Positions 43,226-52,729 of a stretch of DNA of 63,931 nucleotides are shown piece after piece. Location: assembly GCA_945888325.1 (NCBI GenBank), contig CAMDAC010000016.1:1-63931 (forward strand), given 5' to 3'. The notes under the pieces were generated by a model. The model saw only the letters and a list, made by a program, of their open reading frames with translations. It did not search any database and was not told the origin of the DNA. The translations under genes and the position numbers were made by a program. This DNA comes from Candidatus Sulfopaludibacter sp. SbA3 (GTDB taxonomy: Bacteria > Pseudomonadota > Alphaproteobacteria > Caulobacterales > Hyphomonadaceae). The stretch's first letter is position 1. Each line of letters begins with the position of its first letter.

Positions 43226-44311
43226 TTGCAGGCGAATGTTATTGCCCAGGAGGCAACCGGGCGCGCGACCACGGCTCGCCTATCGGTGATCGTGACCAAC
43301 TACAATTATGCGCGCTACCTGCCGGTTGCGATCGACAGTCTCCTATCACAGCCTGAGCCGATCCAGATCATTGTCGTCGACGATTGCTCGACGGATGGAT
43401 CTCGGGAAATCATCCAATCTTACGGCAACAAGATTATTCCTGTCCTGCAGCCCGAGAACGCAGGTCAGGGAGCAGGGTTCAATGCCGGGTTTGCCCGGGC
43501 ATCAGGCGACCTGGTACTGTTTCTGGACGCCGATGACTTCCTCCTCCCAGGCACAGCCCGGCTGATCGTGAAGAATTATGATCCCGGACTGGCAGCCTAT
43601 TTGTATCGCATGAATTTTTCCGACAGGGACGGTTCCCTGTACGGCCTGTTTCCGGCTTCGCGGATTTCCTTTTCAGAAGGGAATATTTCACCTCTGCTGC
43701 GTGAGCGCGGCCGGTACAACGGAACCATTACGTCCGGCATCGTTTTCTCCCGTGCGGCGCTCAGCAAAGTGATGCCCATGAACCCGGAGGCCTTCCGGTT
43801 CGGCGCAGATGGCTATCTCAGCACAATTGTTCCTTTGTACGGCCCGGTTGGCGCCTATGAAGATGTGATGTCAGCTTACCGGCTGCACAGCGAGCAGCAT
43901 TCCCGCCCAGGGCCTGAGAGTTTCGTCAAGCGCGCCCGCTGGCGTCTGATGCACGACAGGGAACGCTACACCGCCCTGCGGGAGCATAGCGCCCGTCTCG
44001 GTCTTGATGTGGCAGAGGATCTCGGAACTCAGGACGCTCTCTATCAGAAGGAACGGGTCATTTCGCTGATGTTCGATCCTGTGCACCATCCGTTCCCGGA
44101 GGATAATGTCAAAGGTCTTATCCGTCAGATGCGCGCCCTCAGCCTGTCTCAGGAGCACGGGCTCTATCGCTACCTGCGGGCGGGCTGGTGGACCTTGCTG
44201 TCGGTATTGCCGGAGAACGCACGCAAACAGGCTTTCCTGTTCGAAATTGACCCGGCGTCCCGGCCGCGCTGGTTCACGCGCCTCGTGCGTGCGCTGAAGC
44301 GCGGACGCTGA
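43226..44311 (+). CDS. Family 2 glycosyltransferase
   Basis: A 361-aa inverting GT-A enzyme: LSVIVTNYNYARYLPVAIDSLL, VVDDCSTDGSREII, FNAGFARASGDLVLFLDADDF (DxD motif) and a C-terminal helical region with a basic end. Likely transfers a sugar to an envelope polysaccharide. TTG 43226 is chosen since AGGAG lies 9 bases before it; a GTG at 43145 would add 27 atypical residues. Its base composition is slightly more AT-rich than its neighbours. It converges with the SDR gene. Confidence 0.85.
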   Translation: MQANVIAQEATGRATTARLSVIVTNYNYARYLPVAIDSLLSQPEPIQIIVVDDCSTDGSREIIQSYGNKIIPVLQPENAGQGAGFNAGFARASGDLVLFLDADDFLLPGTARLIVKNYDPGLAAYLYRMNFSDRDGSLYGLFPASRISFSEGNISPLLRERGRYNGTITSGIVFSRAALSKVMPMNPEAFRFGADGYLSTIVPLYGPVGAYEDVMSAYRLHSEQHSRPGPESFVKRARWRLMHDRERYTALREHSARLGLDVAEDLGTQDALYQKERVISLMFDPVHHPFPEDNVKGLIRQMRALSLSQEHGLYRYLRAGWWTLLSVLPENARKQAFLFEIDPASRPRWFTRLVRALKRGR

Positions 44312-45043
44312 CTACCAGGTCTCGTTCCAGGGCCTGAGGTCCAGCTCATGGGTCCAGGCGGAGCGGTGCTGGCGGTGCAGCCAGACATAGTTTTTTGCAA
44401 TCTCGTCCGGGACCAGCAGCCCGTCCCGCGCCCGGCGTTCGTCCGCATCGGGAAGGTTTTCCCGGATGAACTGGCTGTCAATAGCGCCGTCAATGACGAC
44501 ATGTGCCACGTGGATGCCCTGCGGCCCGAGTTCGCGCGCCATCGATTGTGCCAGCGCCCGCAGCGCATGCTTGGCGCCGGCGAAGGCTGAAAATCCTTCC
44601 CGGCCGCGTACGCCGGCGGTGGCACCCGTGAACAGGATCGTGCCGCGGCCCCGCGGTTTCATGACCCTTGCCGCTTCGCGCCCCGCAAGGAACCCGGAAT
44701 AGGCCGCCATCTCCCAGACCTTGTGATAGACGCGCGCCGTCGTGTCGGTGATACCGAAGCGGACATTCGCGCCGATATTGAACACGCAGACTTCGAGCGG
44801 GCCAACCTCCGCTTCGATCTGGTCGACCAGGGCGATTGTTGCCTCTTCCTCACGTGCATCGACACCGAAGGCGCGCGCCTGACCCCCTTCCGCTTCGATG
44901 CCGGCTACCAGCGCGGCAAGCGAATCGAGATTGCGGGCGCGGCGGGTCACGCAGGCGGTCAGCCCCTCGCGCGAGAAGGCCTTCGCGATGGCGCCGCCGG
45001 TCGCGTCTCCGGCTCCGACAATCAGGGCTGCACCCTTGGACAT
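44312..45043 (-). CDS. Short-chain dehydrogenase-like protein with atypical active site
   Basis: A 243-aa SDR-like protein: ALIVGAGDATGGAIAKAFSREG (nucleotide loop with GxGDxxG in place of TGxxxGIG), VCVFNIGANVRF and GHPV...-like tail. The YxxxK catalytic Tyr is Phe here (FAGAKHALRALAQ), so ordinary SDR oxidoreductase chemistry may be lost or altered. ATG 45043 is the chosen start. Divergent from the FAD monooxygenase. Confidence 0.8.
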   Translation of the reverse strand: MSKGAALIVGAGDATGGAIAKAFSREGLTACVTRRARNLDSLAALVAGIEAEGGQARAFGVDAREEEATIALVDQIEAEVGPLEVCVFNIGANVRFGITDTTARVYHKVWEMAAYSGFLAGREAARVMKPRGRGTILFTGATAGVRGREGFSAFAGAKHALRALAQSMARELGPQGIHVAHVVIDGAIDSQFIRENLPDADERRARDGLLVPDEIAKNYVWLHRQHRSAWTHELDLRPWNETW

Positions 45044-45121
45044 CGCGCTCTCCCGTTTCGTTTCGGAACTCACTCTCGCGCAGACTTGCGCAACACACAA
45101 GGAGCAGGGCTAAACAGGCAA

Positions 45122-46324
45122 ATGAGTCGTACACTATCCATCGGGATCGCCGGCGCCGGGATCGGCGGCCTTGCGGCTGCTGCCTTGCTGTCGGGGCAGG
45201 GTCACCGCGTCACGGTGTTTGACCAGTTCGAGGCTGCCGGTCCGGTTGGATCTGGTCTGATGCTTCAGGAAACCGGGCTCGTCATTCTCGGCCAGTTGGA
45301 CCTGCGGGAGCGCGCGGAGGCCCTCGGTGCGCCGATTGCGCGGTTGTGGGGTGTCTCGGCTGACACCGGGTGGGCCGTGCTGGATGTGCGCTACAGCGCG
45401 TTGCGCGCCAGCCTGCGCGGGATCGGTATCCAGCGTTCGACATTGTTTGCGCTGCTCCATGAGGCGGCCATCGCCAGCGGTGCCCGGCTTGTCACCGGCG
45501 CCCGCATCACGGCGGCGAATGCAGCCAATGGCACGCTCGTCGACGCGGCCGGTGGCGCACACGGCCCGTTTGATCTTGTTATTGATGCACTCGGTGTGCG
45601 CTCACCGCTGTCATCGGCGCCGGTCAAGGAACTGCCCTATGGCGCGCTTTGGGCGACGCTGCCTTGGCCGGAAGACAGTCCCTTTGATCGCACGGCGCTG
45701 GAGCAGCGCTACGAAGCGGCGCGCAGGATGGCCGGGGTGATGCCGTCTGGGCGCTCGCACGAGGGTGCTGGTCAGAGCCTCACCTATTTCTGGTCGATCC
45801 GCGGGGATGTGCATCAGGACTTCCGGTCTGCGCCCTTGGTGCACTGGAAGGATGCTGCGCGCACCCTCTGGCCGGAGACGGCCATGCTGGTTGATCAGAT
45901 CACGGATCATGACCAGCTGACCTTCGCGCGCTACCGCCACCGCACGCACTGGCCGGCCACCGAAGGGCGCCTGATCCATCTCGGCGACAGCTGGCACGCC
46001 GCCAGTCCGCAGCTGGGGCAGGGGGCGAACATGGCGCTGCTGGACGCGTACGCGCTTGCCGGCGCGGTCGAGGCTGGCGGCGAGGCGCCGGATATCGCCG
46101 CGATGTATGTTCGCCAGCGCGCCTCGCATGTGCGGCTCTACCAGCTGATGACCTGGGCCTTCACGCCGGTCTACCAGTCGGATTCGGATATCCTGCCCTG
46201 GCTGCGCGACCGGCTGGTGGCGCCCATTTCGAAACTTTGGCCCGCGCCGCCGATCCTGGCAGCCCTGGTCAGCGGGGCGCTGGGATCGCCGCTGGCGAAG
46301 CTGGGATTGAAGCCGGAGAGGTGA
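45122..46324 (+). CDS. FAD-dependent monooxygenase (PHBH fold)
   Basis: A 400-aa flavoprotein: IGIAGAGIGGLAAAALLSGQGH (Rossmann), LRGIGIQRSTLFALLHEAA, LVIDALGVRSPL (DG/DA-type) and LIHLGDSWHAASPQLGQGANMALLDAYALA (GD motif). Class A aromatic hydroxylase/epoxidase type; substrate unknown. The start is ATG 45122. It precedes repeat copy B. Confidence 0.86.
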   Translation: MSRTLSIGIAGAGIGGLAAAALLSGQGHRVTVFDQFEAAGPVGSGLMLQETGLVILGQLDLRERAEALGAPIARLWGVSADTGWAVLDVRYSALRASLRGIGIQRSTLFALLHEAAIASGARLVTGARITAANAANGTLVDAAGGAHGPFDLVIDALGVRSPLSSAPVKELPYGALWATLPWPEDSPFDRTALEQRYEAARRMAGVMPSGRSHEGAGQSLTYFWSIRGDVHQDFRSAPLVHWKDAARTLWPETAMLVDQITDHDQLTFARYRHRTHWPATEGRLIHLGDSWHAASPQLGQGANMALLDAYALAGAVEAGGEAPDIAAMYVRQRASHVRLYQLMTWAFTPVYQSDSDILPWLRDRLVAPISKLWPAPPILAALVSGALGSPLAKLGLKPER

Positions 46325-46551
46325 AGGGCTGGAGTTTGGGAGTTTTCACGGTTTAAGGTGTTTTCGGACCAGGTCCGTGGGCGGAGGTGTAGCGGAAGGA
46401 ATGGCTGGGAATTTTGTAAGGGCTTGATCCGGATGGGATTTGATTTTTCCGAGGCGTGTTTGCTGTAGGTGCAAGTTGGCGCTTTTTTTCTTCAGGCTGC
46501 CTCACCGCCTCTCGATCCGTGTACGCCGGATGACGAATCTTTCTCATTTAT

Positions 46552-46577
46552 TCTCATTGATTCTCATTTTTTATCAC
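46552..46577 (-). promoter_or_regulatory. AT-rich Fur-box-like motif in repeat copy B
   Basis: On the minus strand GTGATAAAAAATGAGAATC then AATGAGA; the core AATGAGAATCAATGAGA is identical to copy A. A further AATGAGA follows in this copy (within 46541-46551). Function as a regulator site is unproven. Confidence 0.3.
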
Positions 46578-46613
46578 TTCGTATCATTTGTTTATCGCTG
46601 GCTCTCGGGGGTG

Positions 46614-46642
46614 TCGGATTTCGGCCTTTGGCCTCTATCCGA
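46614..46642. other. Conserved 29-nt hairpin in repeat copy B
   Basis: Identical in all 29 bases to 3600-3628: outer stem TCGGAT/ATCCGA, inner GGCC/GGCC around TTT. Preserved between copies far better than the flanks. Confidence 0.6.
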
Positions 46643-46771
46643 CCTACGGTACGGGTGCGCGGCGGAGTATAACTCCGGGCGGAGGGGTGTGGCGCAAGTT
46701 GCGGCGCGATTTTTTTCAGCGCGTTGAAGCGTCTACGGATTTTGTTGCCGGAGGCGGCGGCTTCTGTTGCG

Positions 46772-47617
46772 CTACTTCTGGCAACCGCTGCAATAGAACG
46801 TCGACCGCCCGGACTGGACGATCCGCTTCACCGCTGCGCCGCAGCGTTTGCAGGGTTCGCCTTCGCGGTCGTAGACGTCGAAGCGGTGCTGGAAGTAGCC
46901 CAGGTTTCCGTCGGTTCCTGCGAAGTCCGAGATCGAGGAGCCGCCGGCTGCAATCGCTTCTGCGATGACGGCGTTGATGGCGGGTGCGAGCCTTCCGGCG
47001 CGCATGCCCGGCACGGAGCGTGACAGGCGTTTTGGCGAGATGCCTGAACGGTAGAGCGCTTCGCAGACATAGATGTTGCCGAGGCCCGCGATCACCGACT
47101 GGTCGAGCAGCGCGGCCTTGATCGGCGCGGCCTTGCCGCTCAGCGCCGTGTCCAGATAGGCGGCGGAGAAGCCGTTCGACAGCGGCTCCGGCCCCATGGT
47201 CATTAACCTCGGGTAGGCCTCGAAATTCGCGGCGGGCCAGAGTTCCATGAAGCCGAACCGGCGGGGGTCGTTATAGGTGACGGTCTCGCCGCCCTCCATG
47301 TGGAAGACGACATGGTCATGCGCGGTAAGGCCGCCGGTCTCGTGGTGGAAATCGCCCTGCGGCTTTCCGGAGATCGTGAACCGCCCTGTCATGCCGAGGT
47401 GCATGACCAGCACTTCGCCCGTGGAGAGGTGGGCGCTGAGGAATTTCGCCTGCCGGGCGAGCCGGTCAATCCGGGCATTCGCGACCCGTTCGGCAAACCG
47501 CTCGGGCAGGGGAAAGCGCAGGTCCGCCCGCCGCTGTTCCAGCCGCAGGATGCGTTTGCCCTCCATCACAGGGGCAAGTCCGCGGCGAACTGTCTCGACT
47601 TCAGGTAATTCAGGCAT
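46772..47617 (-). CDS. mutM: Formamidopyrimidine-DNA glycosylase (Fpg/MutM)
   Basis: A 281-aa base-excision repair enzyme for 8-oxoguanine with AP-lyase activity. Catalytic N-terminus PELPEVETVRRGL (Pro2, Glu3), AQFLSAHL-like AKFLSAHLSTGEVLVMHLGMTGRF, GLGNIYVCEALYRSGI and a C-terminal zinc finger CKRCGAAVKRIVQ...FYCSGC. ATG 47617 places PELPE at residues 2-6. Divergent from ubiE; its 3' end abuts repeat copy B. Confidence 0.97.
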   Translation of the reverse strand: MPELPEVETVRRGLAPVMEGKRILRLEQRRADLRFPLPERFAERVANARIDRLARQAKFLSAHLSTGEVLVMHLGMTGRFTISGKPQGDFHHETGGLTAHDHVVFHMEGGETVTYNDPRRFGFMELWPAANFEAYPRLMTMGPEPLSNGFSAAYLDTALSGKAAPIKAALLDQSVIAGLGNIYVCEALYRSGISPKRLSRSVPGMRAGRLAPAINAVIAEAIAAGGSSISDFAGTDGNLGYFQHRFDVYDREGEPCKRCGAAVKRIVQSGRSTFYCSGCQK

Positions 47618-47666
47618 CCTTATCGCATATACGCTAAGGCGAAGGGGACATGTAAGGTGGCATCGC

Positions 47667-48455
47667 ATGGCTGAAATGGACGGCAAAGAGCGCAAGGTCT
47701 CCTTCGGGTTCGAGGAGGTGACGGAGGCCGAGAAGGTCGCGCGGGTCAAAGGCGTGTTCCGCTCGGTGGCCTCGCGCTATGACCTGATGAACGACCTGAT
47801 GAGCGCCGGGGTCCACCGCCTGTGGAAACACGACGCGATGAACAAGGTGAACCCGCAGCCGGGCGAGCGGCATCTGGATGTTGCGGGCGGCACCGGCGAA
47901 CTGGCGCGCGCGTTCCTGGAGCTGGCCGACAAGGCCGGCGCGCGGCGCGGCGATGCGCGCCCGGCCACGGCCATCGTCTGCGACATCAACGATGCGATGC
48001 TGGATGCCGGCAAGGCGCGCGCCGACAATGCGAAATGGGAAGGCCGGCTCGACTGGGTCTGCGCCGATGGCCAGAAGCTGCCCTATCCGGACAAGAGCTT
48101 TGACGTGGTCACCGTCTCGTTCGGCATCCGCAACTTTGCGGACCGCGTGGCGGGCCTGCGCGAATTCCGGCGCGTGCTGAAAACCGGCGGCCGTCTCGGC
48201 GTGCTCGAGTTCAGCCAGCTGACCGCGCCGCTGCTTCAGGAAGCGTATGACACCTACAGCTACGCCGTGATCCCGCGCCTGGGCGAACTGATCGCCGGCG
48301 ACCGGTCAAGCTACCAGTATCTGGTGGAATCGATCCGTCAGTTCCCGGAGCAATCCGTGTTCAAGGCGGAAATCGAAGGCGCCGGATTTAAACAGGTTTC
48401 GGTGACGAACTATTCGGGCGGAATCGCCGCCCTGCACTTCGGCTGGGCGGCGTAA
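47667..48455 (+). CDS. ubiE: Ubiquinone/menaquinone C-methyltransferase UbiE
   Basis: A 262-aa SAM methyltransferase that C-methylates the ubiquinone precursor. VSFGFEEVTEAEKVARVKGVF is the family start; RYDLMNDLMSAGVHRLWK, LDVAGGTGELARAFLE (SAM loop), FGIRNFADR and GGIAALHFGWAA complete the pattern. Divergent from mutM and close to ubiB, an arrangement common in alphaproteobacteria; a 54-aa gene on the other strand separates them. Confidence 0.96.
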   Translation: MAEMDGKERKVSFGFEEVTEAEKVARVKGVFRSVASRYDLMNDLMSAGVHRLWKHDAMNKVNPQPGERHLDVAGGTGELARAFLELADKAGARRGDARPATAIVCDINDAMLDAGKARADNAKWEGRLDWVCADGQKLPYPDKSFDVVTVSFGIRNFADRVAGLREFRRVLKTGGRLGVLEFSQLTAPLLQEAYDTYSYAVIPRLGELIAGDRSSYQYLVESIRQFPEQSVFKAEIEGAGFKQVSVTNYSGGIAALHFGWAA

Positions 48456-48466
48456 GCATGGCCCGC

Positions 48467-48631
48467 CTAGTTTTCGTCGATCTTCACGCCGTCTTCGCCG
48501 ACGGAAATCTCGACGCCCTGCGGGCCGCCGTCACCTTCGGTGAAGTAGTAGATGCCAAAGGCGACCGCTGCGGCCACCAGGATACCGACGATCAGGTACA
48601 GGAAATTGTTGGATGACGGGGAATCGGACAT
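48467..48631 (-). CDS. 54-aa single-pass membrane protein
   Basis: A polar start (MSDSPSSNN), one helix (about 10-30) and an acidic C-terminus (EISVGEDGVKIDEN). It lies antisense between ubiE and ubiB; the longer upstream frame is unlikely. No family is recognised. Small membrane proteins of this type recur in alphaproteobacterial ubi loci but the function is unknown. Confidence 0.6.
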   Translation of the reverse strand: MSDSPSSNNFLYLIVGILVAAAVAFGIYYFTEGDGGPQGVEISVGEDGVKIDEN

Positions 48632-48716
48632 GATGGAATTCGCTCTCTGCAATTTAGTTTCTCTGCATGAACGCGCAGCTGCGGCGTTCAGTTCCCTGAC
48701 TGCGGACAATACCTAG

Positions 48717-50237
48717 ATGGGCGCGCTGGGTGACTACTGGCGGCTGATGCGCGCGGGCACCTCGCTCGCGCGGCATGACGTCGTGCTGCCCGGCGCCTAC
48801 CAATCCCGGCTGCCGATCCCGGCGCGCGTTGCCGGCAGTGTGCTGCGCCTGTTCGGCGGCGCTAGAGGCCGGCCGGGCCAGCGACTCGCCACCGCCCTCG
48901 AAGGCCTCGGCCCCGCCTACATCAAGCTCGGCCAGTTCCTCGCGACACGGCCCGATGTGTTCGGCTCCGAAGTCGCGGGCGATCTCGGGCGCCTCAAGGA
49001 CAAGCTGCCGCCCTTCTCGATGAAACTCGCGCGTGCTGCGCTCGCGGCCGAGTTCACTGAGGCGGAAGCGATCCGCCTCTTCCCGGGCCTGTCGGAGCCG
49101 GTCGCCGCAGCCTCTCTCGCGCAGGTGCACAAGATGAGCCTGCCGGACGGCGACCGCGCGGTGAAAATCCTCCGTCCCGGGATCGAACGCCAGTTGGCGC
49201 TGGAGCTTTCGGCCATGCGCCGCGCCGCGCGTACCATCGAAGGCGTCTCTGCCGAGAGCCGCCGCCTTAAGCCCATCGCACTCACCGACACGATCTCCAA
49301 CTTCATGCTGCGCGAGCTGGACCTGCGCCTTGAAGCGGGCGGCGCCGACGAGATGCGCGCCATCAACGAGAAGACCGGATTCTTCGACATCCCGAAGGTC
49401 GACTGGGAGCGGACCGGAAAACGTGTACTGACGATCTCCTGGATCAACGGCACGCCGCTCACGGCCCCCGGCGTCCTCGACCGTCCGGGCCTTGACCGCG
49501 TGCGGCTCGCCAACGACATCACACAGGGCTTCCTGTCGAGCGCCATCGAGCACGGCGTCTTCCATGCCGACATGCACGAGGGCAATGCGATCCTGACGCC
49601 GGAGGGCCGCATCGCGCTGGTCGATTTTGGCATCATCGGCCGCATCGGCCCGATGGAGCGCCGCTTTCTGGCCGAAATCCTCTGGGGCTTCCTGAAGCGC
49701 GATTACATGCGCATCGCGGAGGTTCACTTCGAAGCCGGCTACGTGCCGCCCTCGCAATCGGTCGGCGATTTTGCGCAGGCGCTGCGCTCCATCGGCGAGC
49801 CGCTGTTCGGGCGCCCTGCCGAAGAAGTCTCGATGGGCCGCGTGCTGCTGCAGCTGTTCGACTATACGCACACGTTCGGCATGGCGCTGCGGCCTGAACT
49901 CGTGCTGCTCCAGAAAACCATGGTGCAGGTCGAAGGCGTCGCGCGCGCCATTGATCCGACGCACAATATCTGGAACGCGTCCGAGCCCGTCATCGAGGCC
50001 TGGATGCGCCGCAATTTCGGCCCGGAAGGCGCGGTGCGGATGATCCGCGAAAACGTCCGTGAAGTGACGAACCGGTTGAAACGGCTTCCGGAAGTCATGG
50101 ACCGGTTCGAGAAAAGCCTCGACGCCGAACCCGCCCCGCCGCCTCCGCCGCAGCGCTTCGCGCCGTGGTGGGGCTGGTTCGGACTGATCGGCGTCCTCGG
50201 CGTTGCGGCCGCCTGGGGGGCGCGCGCCTTCAGTTAG
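48717..50237 (+). CDS. ubiB: Ubiquinone biosynthesis kinase/ATPase UbiB
   Basis: A 506-aa ABC1-family atypical kinase with ATPase activity needed for ubiquinone synthesis and trafficking. Motifs: AYIKLGQFLATRPDVF (KxGQ), ASLAQVHKM (A-rich loop), DLRLEAGGADEM, VFHADMHEGN (HADxHxGN) and LVDFGIIGRIG. A C-terminal hydrophobic helix (about 485-505) anchors it. It overlaps the convergent lipoprotein gene by 8 bp. Confidence 0.95.
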   Translation: MGALGDYWRLMRAGTSLARHDVVLPGAYQSRLPIPARVAGSVLRLFGGARGRPGQRLATALEGLGPAYIKLGQFLATRPDVFGSEVAGDLGRLKDKLPPFSMKLARAALAAEFTEAEAIRLFPGLSEPVAAASLAQVHKMSLPDGDRAVKILRPGIERQLALELSAMRRAARTIEGVSAESRRLKPIALTDTISNFMLRELDLRLEAGGADEMRAINEKTGFFDIPKVDWERTGKRVLTISWINGTPLTAPGVLDRPGLDRVRLANDITQGFLSSAIEHGVFHADMHEGNAILTPEGRIALVDFGIIGRIGPMERRFLAEILWGFLKRDYMRIAEVHFEAGYVPPSQSVGDFAQALRSIGEPLFGRPAEEVSMGRVLLQLFDYTHTFGMALRPELVLLQKTMVQVEGVARAIDPTHNIWNASEPVIEAWMRRNFGPEGAVRMIRENVREVTNRLKRLPEVMDRFEKSLDAEPAPPPPPQRFAPWWGWFGLIGVLGVAAAWGARAFS

Positions 50238-50817
50238 GCGGAACGGCCGGCTCTGGTGTGACGGGTTCGGTCACCGGTGCAGGCACAGCCTCCGACGCCG
50301 GCGCAGGCACGGCGGGAGGCGCCTCGGTCATCGGCGTGCTGAAATGGCCATGGACGAACTTCCACTGGCCCTCTTCGTTGACGATCACGCCGGTGAACAC
50401 ACCATCGGTCTCGACCTGAAGGCCGCCCAGTTTGAAAGTCTGCGTATAGTCAGCCGAGACCGCGGCGATGTTCGGGGCGAGCGGCGTGATCTCACGGTCC
50501 CCGAAGCTGAGCTTCGGCGTGTAGCCACCGGTGGAGGCGAAATCGAGCGCTGCCGCCGCCTCGCCGCCGGCCGCGTGCTTCGTGCGGCCTTCCTCGACCC
50601 AGATGAACCCCGTCTTGGCGTAATACATAGGCGTGAGCGCCGCGCCGTCGCCGGCCTCGCGGGCGGCCAGCCAGCTGTCCAGAAACGCGTTGGACTCCGA
50701 AATCGTGACCGTCATGTCGTGCGGCGCAAGTTCCGGTGCCGCAGCCGGACACGCGGCAACGATGGCCAGTAACGGCGCGGCCAGAACAATGCGCAGTCTG
50801 TGAATATGAGATTTCAT
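50230..50817 (-). CDS. SnoaL/NTF2-like lipoprotein
   Basis: A 195-aa exported protein. Signal peptide with lipobox IVAAC (Cys23), then an NTF2-like domain (ESNAFLDSWLAAREAGDGAALTPMY, WVEEGRTKHA, QWKFVHGHFS, about 35-165) and a Pro/Ala-rich tail (PAVPAPASEAVPAP...). NTF2-like proteins bind small ligands or act as isomerases. The Pro-Ala tail may span peptidoglycan. Convergent with ubiB. Confidence 0.75.
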   Translation of the reverse strand: MKSHIHRLRIVLAAPLLAIVAACPAAAPELAPHDMTVTISESNAFLDSWLAAREAGDGAALTPMYYAKTGFIWVEEGRTKHAAGGEAAAALDFASTGGYTPKLSFGDREITPLAPNIAAVSADYTQTFKLGGLQVETDGVFTGVIVNEEGQWKFVHGHFSTPMTEAPPAVPAPASEAVPAPVTEPVTPEPAVPPN

Positions 50818-51019
50818 GTGCTGTCTCCCCTGTTCGCTTGTCATAGCGCTGTTTGGCCTGGCCGGGGAGGGGGAGACTTGTCCGGCCGCGAGGGCCACGC
50901 GAATTTCTCGCGGCTGCGGCGCCTCGGGGCCTGTGAGTTTCCCGCCTCAAGCGTAAGGGCTTCTTCGCGTTAAGACTTCGGTTACCTTCTGTTTCCGTCA
51001 TCACAAGGAAGCCGGTCCC

Positions 51020-51340
51020 ATGAAACGCCTTGCCGCCCTGATCGCCGCTGCTGCCTGCCTCGCCGCGCCCGCCTTCGCCGATACCTGCGCGGCAGCCACC
51101 GAAGCGGCCACCCGCGCGGCGCTGGACTCCGCTGCTGCGGCGGGCCGGCGCACCGCCACGGTTCGCGTCACCTGCGACGGCGAGCGCCAGACCTTCGTGC
51201 TTCATCGCAGCCAGGGCGCGTCCGGCACGTCGGTCACCGTGCGCGAGATCAAACGCAGCGCTGACAAGACTGGCCTCGTAGGCGAAAATCGCGCGTCTTC
51301 CAGCACTTCGACCGCGAAACTGATCCGCGTCGGCGAATAG
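51020..51340 (+). CDS. Small exported protein of unknown function
   Basis: A 106-aa protein with a signal peptide (cut after AFA, about residue 20) and a basic mature part with two cysteines (TCAAATEAAT and VTCDGERQTFV). No family recognised. The pair of cysteines may form a disulfide. Preceded by ACAAGGAAG ribosome site; alone on its transcript before coaBC. Confidence 0.65.
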   Translation: MKRLAALIAAAACLAAPAFADTCAAATEAATRAALDSAAAAGRRTATVRVTCDGERQTFVLHRSQGASGTSVTVREIKRSADKTGLVGENRASSSTSTAKLIRVGE

Positions 51341-51457
51341 GCCCGGGCGCCAAGTCTTACCGCATCCTTGACGCCGGGCTGGCGATCCCGCGTATTTGAT
51401 GGGACGATTTCAAGGGTTTTGCGCTAGGAAGGGCCTCAAACCGGACTGGCAGACCTG

Positions 51458-52684
51458 ATGAAAAGCCCGAGAATTCTCCTGATCATCGGCGGCGGCATTG
51501 CCGCCTACAAGAGCCTTGAGCTGATCCGCGAGCTCGGGCGGCGCGGCATTGCCTCGCGGGCGATCCTGACCAAGGCGGGCGCCGAGTTTGTCACGCCCCT
51601 GTCGGTCTCCGCCCTGTCGGGCGAGAAGGTCTATTCCGAACTGTTCGATCTGACCGACGAAACCGAGATGGGGCATATCGAGCTGTCGCGCTCGGCGGAT
51701 CTGGTTGTCGTCTGCCCGGCGACGGCCGACCTGATGGCCAAGGCGGCTGCCGGCCTCGCGAATGATCTCGCCTCCACCACCCTGCTCGCCACCGACAAGC
51801 CGGTGCTGATGGTGCCCGCGATGAATGTGCGGATGTGGGAACACGCCGCCACGAAGCGCAATGTTGCGCAGCTGCGCGCGGACGGTGTGCGGGTTGTCGA
51901 GCCGGATGTCGGCCCGATGGCGTGCGGGGAGTTTGGTCCCGGCCGCCTGCCCGAAGTGCTCGCCATCGTGCGCGAGATCGAGGCCGCGCTGGCGCCGCCG
52001 TCGAAGCGGCTTGAAGGTCTCCACGCCCTCGTCACCGCCGGCCCGACGCGCGAGCCGCTGGATCCTGTGCGCTACATTTCCAATCATTCCTCCGGCAAGC
52101 AGGGCTATGCCATCGCGTCTGCCCTCGCCGCCGAAGGCGCGCGCGTCACGCTCGTCTCCGGCCCGGTCGCGCTGAAGGCACCGGACGGGGTCACGTTCGT
52201 CTCTGTCGAGACCGCGCGCGAGATGCTGAAGGCCTGTGAGGATGCGCTGCCGGCAGACGTGTTCGTCTCGGTCGCCGCGGTGGCTGACTGGCGCCCGGTG
52301 AAGGCTTCGCCGAAGAAACTGAAGCTGAAAGGGCAGGGCGAAGCGCCCGCCATCCAGCTCACCGAGAACCCGGATATCCTGCGTACGCTCAGCAGCAAGC
52401 GGAAGGGCCGCCCGCGCCTCGTCATCGGTTTCGCCGCCGAGACGCATGATGTCCAGCAGCTCGCCGTCGAGAAACGCGCCCGCAAGGGCTGCGACTGGAT
52501 CGTCGCCAATGATGTCTCCGGCGACGTGATGGGCGGCGACCAGAACGAGGTCTACCTGATCACGCCCAAAGGCACGGAGCACTGGCCCCGCCTCGCCAAG
52601 GACGCCGTCTCCCGCCGGCTCGCCACCCGCATCGCCGACGCACTGACCGGCCCCGCGCCGCGCCTCAGCCTCGCGGCGGAGTAG
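51458..52684 (+). CDS. coaBC: Bifunctional PPC synthetase/decarboxylase CoaBC
   Basis: A 408-aa enzyme making 4'-phosphopantetheine for CoA. The N-terminal CoaC flavodoxin-type half has LIIGGGIAAYKSLELIRELG, the catalytic His in TEMGHIELSR, and PAMNVRMW. The C-terminal CoaB half has TAGPTREPLDPVRYISNHSSGKQGYAIA, VAAVADWRPV and NDVSGDVMGGDQNEV. Complete and normal in length. Followed by dut. Confidence 0.97.
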   Translation: MKSPRILLIIGGGIAAYKSLELIRELGRRGIASRAILTKAGAEFVTPLSVSALSGEKVYSELFDLTDETEMGHIELSRSADLVVVCPATADLMAKAAAGLANDLASTTLLATDKPVLMVPAMNVRMWEHAATKRNVAQLRADGVRVVEPDVGPMACGEFGPGRLPEVLAIVREIEAALAPPSKRLEGLHALVTAGPTREPLDPVRYISNHSSGKQGYAIASALAAEGARVTLVSGPVALKAPDGVTFVSVETAREMLKACEDALPADVFVSVAAVADWRPVKASPKKLKLKGQGEAPAIQLTENPDILRTLSSKRKGRPRLVIGFAAETHDVQQLAVEKRARKGCDWIVANDVSGDVMGGDQNEVYLITPKGTEHWPRLAKDAVSRRLATRIADALTGPAPRLSLAAE

Positions 52685-52729
52685 CCTTCCCAGCTTGACT
52701 CGAACGCAGAGTCTCCGCACCCGGGGGCG

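Larger units (their letters stand above)
46372..46770. repeat. Interspersed ~390-bp intergenic repeat, copy B
   Basis: Matches 3368-3756 (copy A), same orientation, about 43 kb apart; 399 versus 389 bp. The left 176 bp (46372-46547) equal copy A (3368-3543) in length without net indels but with many substitutions; the central 91 bp are about 92% identical; the right part has small indels. It ends 1 bp before the mutM stop. No ORF in it is credible. Confidence 0.85.
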
